Below, piece after piece: positions 6,382 to 10,549 of a stretch of DNA of 10,549 nt. Every line of letters starts with the position of its first letter. The first letter of the stretch is position 1. This DNA is from Peptococcaceae bacterium (GTDB lineage Bacteria > Bacillota > Peptococcia > Peptococcales > Peptococcaceae): the NCBI GenBank assembly GCA_017532485.1, contig JAFXJE010000038.1, positions 1 through 10,549 of the forward strand. Direction: 5' to 3'. The notes beneath the pieces were generated by a model. The model was given only the letters and a program-made list of their open reading frames with translations, was not told the origin of the DNA and did no database searches. Position numbers and translations under genes: made by a program.

Positions 6382-7473
6382 ATGGTTACTGCGATTGTAG
6401 CAATATTGATTTTTGCACTACTAGTAATAGTGCATGAATTTGGTCACTTTATTGTGGCTAAATGGTCAGGAATGTATGTTGATGAATTTAGTGTAGGTTT
6501 TGGTCCGAAGGTAGTTGGTAAAAAATGGGGCGAAACCAATTATAATTTGCGTGCAATTCCTTTGGGTGGCTATGTAAGGATTATCGGTGATGATGTTGCC
6601 GAAGAAGAACGCGCAGGGATTGAAGTACCGGAATTACCTGAGGAAAGAAAATATCACAACATTCCTATTTGGAAAAGATTTATCTTTATAGCAGCCGGTT
6701 CTTTTATGAACTTTGTGACTGCAATAGTGATTTTTGCTGGTATGTTTATGGTTTTGGGTTTAGCTGTGCCGGTAGAAAATCCTGATACTACGATTAGTGC
6801 CGTAGTGGAAGGGGGTCCTGCTGAACAAGCAGGCGTTGCACCAGGCGATAAAATTATCGAAGTTAACGGTGTTCAGGTAGTGACTTGGAATGATTTGACA
6901 GAGCAAATTACTGCTGTAAAACAAGGTGAGAAAGTTAATTTGGTAATTTTAACACCAGAGGGTGAAGAAAAGGCTTTACCTGAAATTACACCTGATTATG
7001 ATGAAGAAGCTGGCAGAATGCTTTTGGGCATTTATAGCAGCGGGGTGGAAAGACAAGAAGTAGGTATATTGCAAAGTATTCAATTGGGTGCAATGAATAC
7101 TTGGGATATGACTGTAGCTATGGGGGATGTCTTAAAACAATTATTTACTGGTAAAATAGACATTTCCGATGAAGAAGAAGGTCTAACTGGTCCTATTGGG
7201 ATAGTGAAAATTATTGATGAGTCAACAAAGGCCGGATGGGTGTATGTCTGCAATTTGACAGCTTTATTATCTATTAATTTAGCAATAATGAATATCTTAC
7301 CAATTCCTTCTTTGGATGGCAGTAAGCTGTTATTTTTATTGATTGAAGCTGTTCGTGGTGGCAAACGCGTTGACCCAGCAAAAGAAAATATGGTACATTT
7401 TATAGGTTATATGTTATTGATGCTTTTAGTTATTTATATTACTTACCAAGATATTTTAAGATTTTTTGTGTAA
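6382..7473 (+). CDS. rseP: Site-2 intramembrane zinc metalloprotease with PDZ domain (RseP/RasP family)
   Basis: This M50B protease cuts substrates inside the membrane, typically anti-sigma factors after a first cleavage, and also signal-peptide remnants or division proteins in some species. The 363-residue protein has the zinc motif HEFGH (18-22) in its first membrane helix, FGPK (40-43) and the RAIPLGGYV block (58-66). A membrane segment at about 100-130 is followed by one PDZ domain at about 135-200 containing GGPAEQAGVAPGDKIIEVNG. The C-terminal NILPIPSLDG (304-313) holds the third zinc ligand, D312. There is a single PDZ, as in Gram-positive RasP, rather than two as in E. coli RseP. AAGGGAGA overlaps the dxr stop and precedes the ATG. 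The position between dxr and ispG is conserved in many Firmicutes. No sigma or anti-sigma gene is nearby, so the substrate cannot be named. Confidence 0.96.
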   Translation: MVTAIVAILIFALLVIVHEFGHFIVAKWSGMYVDEFSVGFGPKVVGKKWGETNYNLRAIPLGGYVRIIGDDVAEEERAGIEVPELPEERKYHNIPIWKRFIFIAAGSFMNFVTAIVIFAGMFMVLGLAVPVENPDTTISAVVEGGPAEQAGVAPGDKIIEVNGVQVVTWNDLTEQITAVKQGEKVNLVILTPEGEEKALPEITPDYDEEAGRMLLGIYSSGVERQEVGILQSIQLGAMNTWDMTVAMGDVLKQLFTGKIDISDEEEGLTGPIGIVKIIDESTKAGWVYVCNLTALLSINLAIMNILPIPSLDGSKLLFLLIEAVRGGKRVDPAKENMVHFIGYMLLMLLVIYITYQDILRFFV

Positions 7474-7512
7474 CTGAGACAGAAATAGATTAAGATTGCG
7501 TGGTGCCTTAAG

Positions 7513-8571
7513 ATGGAAAGAAGAAAGACAACAGGATTTACCATTGGTAATGTGGGGATAGGCTCTGATTATCCGGTAAGTATTCAATCAATGACTAATA
7601 CAGATACGCGAAATCCAGAAGCAACAGTTGCTCAAATTAAAGCTCTAGCTGAGCAGGGTTGTCAATTGGTGCGTTGTGCTGTATTGGATACCGAAGCAGC
7701 TCAAGCCTTGAAAACAATTTGTGCAGCAAGTCCTATTCCAGTAATTGCGGATATTCATTTTAATCATGAATTGGCTTTATTGGCGATGGATAACGGTATT
7801 TCTGCTTTACGCATTAATCCGGGGAATATCGGCAGTGAACAAAAAGTTCGTGAAGTCGTAGCAAAGGCTAAGAGTTTAGAAATTCCTATTAGAATTGGTG
7901 TTAATGCTGGTTCTTTGGAAAAAGATTTATTGGAACAATATGGTCATCCTACAGCAGAAGCGATGGTTGAAAGTGCTTTGCGTCATGTGCGTATTTTAGA
8001 AAAATTAAATTTTGAGCAAATCAAGATTTCTTTAAAGGCTTCTGAAGTGCCATTGATGATTGATGCGTATCGTTTGATTGCTGAAAAGGTTCCTTATCCG
8101 TTGCATTTAGGAGTGACGGAGGCAGGTAATGCTAAATATGGTACGGTAAAATCTGCTATTGGGATTGGTACTTTATTGGCAGAGGGTATCGGTGATACCG
8201 TTAGAGTTTCAATTACTGGTGACCCATTACAAGAAATTCCGATTGCCAAACAAATTTTGGCGGCACTGAATTTGTCGCAAAATGGTGTGCAGCTTATTTC
8301 TTGTCCGACCTGTGGGCGTTGTCAAATAGATTTGGCTGCCTTGGTCGATAAAGTAGATGCATTAACTGCATCAATTCAAAAACCATTGAAAATTGCCATT
8401 ATGGGTTGTGTGGTTAATGGTCCAGGTGAAGCTAGAGAAGCTGACTTGGGGATAGCCGGTGGTAAAGGTCAGGGTATTTTATTTAAAAAAGGTGAAATTA
8501 TAGCAACATTGCCTGAGGATGAATTATTAGCAGCCTTAGCAAAAGAATTAGAAGAATTAGGGAGAGATTAA
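7513..8571 (+). CDS. ispG: 4-hydroxy-3-methylbut-2-enyl diphosphate synthase (flavodoxin/ferredoxin-type)
   Basis: IspG (GcpE) reductively opens the cyclic MEcPP to HMBPP, the penultimate MEP-pathway step, using a [4Fe-4S] cluster and an electron donor such as flavodoxin or ferredoxin. The 352-residue length fits the short bacterial form with an N-terminal TIM barrel and C-terminal iron-sulfur domain. Visible are the family start MERRKT, SIQSMTNTDTRN, ADIHFNHELAL, RINPGNIG and VTEAG in the barrel. Cluster ligands are CPTC (C264, C267) and C299 in MGCVVNGPGEA, whose E306 is the fourth ligand or catalytic glutamate. ATG 7513 is the only reasonable start because the frame closes upstream at a TAG (7486). 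Its ribosome binding site is weak (GTGGTG, 7500-7505), unlike its neighbours. proS begins three bases after the stop. Confidence 0.97.
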   Translation: MERRKTTGFTIGNVGIGSDYPVSIQSMTNTDTRNPEATVAQIKALAEQGCQLVRCAVLDTEAAQALKTICAASPIPVIADIHFNHELALLAMDNGISALRINPGNIGSEQKVREVVAKAKSLEIPIRIGVNAGSLEKDLLEQYGHPTAEAMVESALRHVRILEKLNFEQIKISLKASEVPLMIDAYRLIAEKVPYPLHLGVTEAGNAKYGTVKSAIGIGTLLAEGIGDTVRVSITGDPLQEIPIAKQILAALNLSQNGVQLISCPTCGRCQIDLAALVDKVDALTASIQKPLKIAIMGCVVNGPGEAREADLGIAGGKGQGILFKKGEIIATLPEDELLAALAKELEELGRD

Positions 8572-8574
8572 ATT

Positions 8575-10278
8575 ATGAGAATGAGTAAAGCTTTTATTCC
8601 AACTTTGCGTGACAATCCTGCTGAGGCAGATACTGTCAGCCATCAACTTTTGGTGAGAGCTGGTTTTATTAGAAAAAGTGCAGCAGGTTTATATCATTAT
8701 CTGCCATTAGGTATGCGTGTATTATCTAAAATTGAAAATATTGTGCGTGAAGAAATGGACGCAGCTGATTGTCAAGAATTATTGATGCCAATTGTACAGC
8801 CGGCTGAATTATGGATGGAAACAGGTCGTTGGCATGTTTATGGGGATGAAATGTTCCGTATTCAGGACCGTCATGACCGTTCTTTCTGCTTAGGGCCTAC
8901 TCATGAAGAAATGATTACTGATTTAGTACGCAATGAAGTAACTTCTTATCGCCAATTACCATTGCGTTTATATCAAATTCAAAATAAATATCGTGATGAA
9001 CGCCGTCCTCGTTTTGGTTTAATTCGTGGTCGTGAGTTTGTGATGAAAGATATGTATTCCTTTGACCGTGACCCTGCAGGCTTAGATGAAAGCTATCAAG
9101 CGATGTATCAAGCTTACACCAATGTATTTAGACGTTGTGGTCTAAATTGTCGTCCTGTAGAAGCTGACGGTGGTGCTATTGGGGGCAGTGCAACTCACGA
9201 ATTTATGGCTTTAGCTGATATTGGGGAAGCAACTATTGTTTACTGCGATAGCTGTGACTACGCTGCAAACGTAGAAATTGCTCCTTGTCCAAAAGATGAT
9301 ACCAAAATTGATGCAGCACCATTAGCTATGGAAAAAGTATCTACACCAAATTCTAAAACTATTGAAGATGTAGCAGCTTTCTTAAAAGTTGATGCTAAGC
9401 AATGCATTAAAACATTATTCTTCCAAGCTGATGAAGAGTTAATTTGCGTATTGATGCGTGGCGATTATGAAGTAAATGATGTAAAAGTACAAAAAGTTCA
9501 TCCATGCTATACTTTAGAAATGGCTGAAGAAGAAGCAGTAGCGAAAGCTGTTGGCTGCAGTTTTGGTTCTTTAGGTCCTGTTGGTTTAAAAGATATTAAA
9601 ATTTATGCAGATTATTCCGTAGAAAATATGGTTAATTTGGTTTGTGGTGCTAATGAAGAAGCTTATCACTTTATCAATGTAAATCCAGGCAGAGACTTCC
9701 AAGTAGAAGGTTACTATGATTTACGTACTTTAAATGAAGGTGAACCTTGTCCAAAATGTGGTGGCGTAACCAAGTATGCACGTGGTATTGAAGTAGGTCA
9801 AGTATTTAAATTGGGTACAAAATACAGTGAAGCATTAAATGCCAGCTATTTAGATGAAAATGGCAAATCTAATATTATTCATATGGGCTGCTATGGTATT
9901 GGGGTAAGCCGTACATTAGCTGCAACTGTTGAACAAAATAATGATGAAAACGGTATTATTTGGCCAAAAAATATTGCTCCTTATCATGTAGTAGTGGTAC
10001 CTATTTCTGCTAAAGATGAAGAACAAATGGCTATTGCTGAAAATATTTATAAACAATTGCAGGCTCAAGGTTTAGAAGTAGTTTTAGATGACCGTAATGA
10101 ACGTCCAGGTGTTAAATTTAAAGATGCTGATTTAATTGGTTACCCTGTACGCATTACTGTAGGTAAAAAAGCAGTTAGTGACAACATTGTAGAATATAAA
10201 TTGAGAACTGCTCAGGAAAATGAAGAATTAACAGTTGAAGAAACAATTACTAGAGCTGTTGCATATATTAAAGAATAA
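8575..10278 (+). CDS. proS: Prolyl-tRNA synthetase, bacterial type with editing domain
   Basis: ProS attaches proline to tRNA-Pro in the cytoplasm. The 567 residues match the bacterial class II form with an inserted editing (INS) domain that clears Ala-tRNA-Pro. Seen are the N-terminal AAGLYHYLPLGMRVL region (36-50), LGPTHEEM (106-113) and motif 2, YRDERRPRFGLIRGREF (139-155). The INS domain is at about 225-400 with K279 and H365 at positions expected to matter for editing, and motif 3 is GCYGIGVSRTLAA (438-450). The C-terminal anticodon-binding domain includes LDDRNERPGVKFKDADLIG. Two Cys pairs, C224/C227 and C392/C395, flank the insert and could form a split zinc site. GGGAGAG (8559-8565) is well placed for ATG 8575; ATG 8581 would remove two residues. 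No terminator is visible after it. Confidence 0.98.
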   Translation: MRMSKAFIPTLRDNPAEADTVSHQLLVRAGFIRKSAAGLYHYLPLGMRVLSKIENIVREEMDAADCQELLMPIVQPAELWMETGRWHVYGDEMFRIQDRHDRSFCLGPTHEEMITDLVRNEVTSYRQLPLRLYQIQNKYRDERRPRFGLIRGREFVMKDMYSFDRDPAGLDESYQAMYQAYTNVFRRCGLNCRPVEADGGAIGGSATHEFMALADIGEATIVYCDSCDYAANVEIAPCPKDDTKIDAAPLAMEKVSTPNSKTIEDVAAFLKVDAKQCIKTLFFQADEELICVLMRGDYEVNDVKVQKVHPCYTLEMAEEEAVAKAVGCSFGSLGPVGLKDIKIYADYSVENMVNLVCGANEEAYHFINVNPGRDFQVEGYYDLRTLNEGEPCPKCGGVTKYARGIEVGQVFKLGTKYSEALNASYLDENGKSNIIHMGCYGIGVSRTLAATVEQNNDENGIIWPKNIAPYHVVVVPISAKDEEQMAIAENIYKQLQAQGLEVVLDDRNERPGVKFKDADLIGYPVRITVGKKAVSDNIVEYKLRTAQENEELTVEETITRAVAYIKE

Positions 10279-10303
10279 ATCGTTCTACAAGGTGTGATGT
10301 AAA

Positions 10304-10549
10304 ATGGAATTATATTCTGCAACAATTTTTGAATGGGAAAAGGTAATACTTTTTCGCTTAATGATAGCAGTAATTTTAGGTGCATGTATTGGGATGGAGC
10401 GAGAACGCAAAAATCGGTTTGCCGGTTTCAGAACGCATATTCTCGTAGCCGTTGGTTCGTGTGTCTTTATGCTGGTTTCTTTATCGATGCCGATGATTGT
10501 TGCTGAATTGCCTGTTGCCGGAATTGTTAATAATGCTGACCCTGGGCGA
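10304..10549 (+). CDS. MgtC/SapB-family membrane protein, 5' part only (cut by window edge)
   Basis: The open frame runs from the ATG to the right edge, giving 82 residues of an unfinished protein. After a short N-terminus, residues about 17-31 form a first membrane segment, followed by the charged IGMERERKNRFAGFRTHILV stretch (29-48). A second membrane segment lies at about 45-68, and the fragment ends in NADPGR. RLMIAVILGACIGMERERK plus the RTH and DPxR elements are characteristic of the MgtC/SapB family, inner-membrane proteins linked in some bacteria to growth under low magnesium and to acid or phosphate homeostasis, often of unknown role. An AAGGTGTGA ribosome binding site (10289-10297) precedes the ATG. 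It sits 25 bases after proS with no intervening terminator, so read-through transcription is likely. In many Firmicutes polC follows proS instead. A specific function cannot be assigned from this fragment. Confidence 0.85.
   Translation, partial: MELYSATIFEWEKVILFRLMIAVILGACIGMERERKNRFAGFRTHILVAVGSCVFMLVSLSMPMIVAELPVAGIVNNADPGR

Noticed and set aside
1..10549. A new defence, mobile or biosynthetic system
   Set aside because: Apart from the two-gene ClC-hydrolase unit and the cut-off MgtC-like gene, every coding region is a recognisable conserved housekeeping gene; no transposase, integrase, direct-repeat array or phage gene was seen.

Overview
This is a low-GC bacterial chromosome segment. 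It looks like a Firmicute, and a Negativicutes-type (diderm, Selenomonadales/Acidaminococcales-like) genome is my best guess. The guess rests on gene order, strong AGGAGG-type ribosome binding sites, sigma-A-like promoters and several non-ATG starts. It is an inference from style and synteny, because no rRNA or outer-membrane gene is present to settle it.

Left part (1-2123, minus strand): a leftward promoter sits at the window edge and serves a gene outside the window. Next to it is a 22-bp hairpin that probably terminates the adjacent operon. That operon reads leftward as a ClC-family anion transporter gene followed by a UlaG-like metallo-beta-lactamase-fold hydrolase gene. The ClC protein resembles the fluoride-type (CLC-F) branch, but it has valine where the gating glutamate is expected.

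Divergent control region (2124-2275): two good promoters point away from each other and are interleaved, so each -35 box lies in the spacer of the other. The rightward one should start a long housekeeping operon.

Right part (2276-10549, plus strand): the order is pyrH, frr, uppS, cdsA, dxr, rseP, ispG, proS, then the 5' end of an MgtC/SapB-family membrane protein cut by the window edge. Intergenic gaps are mostly under 40 bp or overlapping, so co-transcription is likely. The operon joins several functions: UMP phosphorylation and ribosome recycling (pyrH, frr); the MEP isoprenoid pathway (dxr, ispG) and its lipid-carrier product (uppS); phospholipid precursor synthesis (cdsA); an intramembrane protease (rseP); and prolyl-tRNA charging (proS). 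The usual upstream partners rpsB-tsf are not next to pyrH, and the usual downstream polC does not directly follow proS.

The one larger gap inside the operon (3555-3651, between frr and uppS) holds a stem-loop with a strong ribosome-binding-like sequence in its 5' arm and a possible 14-16-codon leader ORF. I found no tRNA, rRNA, CRISPR array, insertion sequence or phage gene. Most of the window is ordinary conserved housekeeping DNA. The points most worth a second look are the atypical ClC gate residue and the frr-uppS stem-loop.
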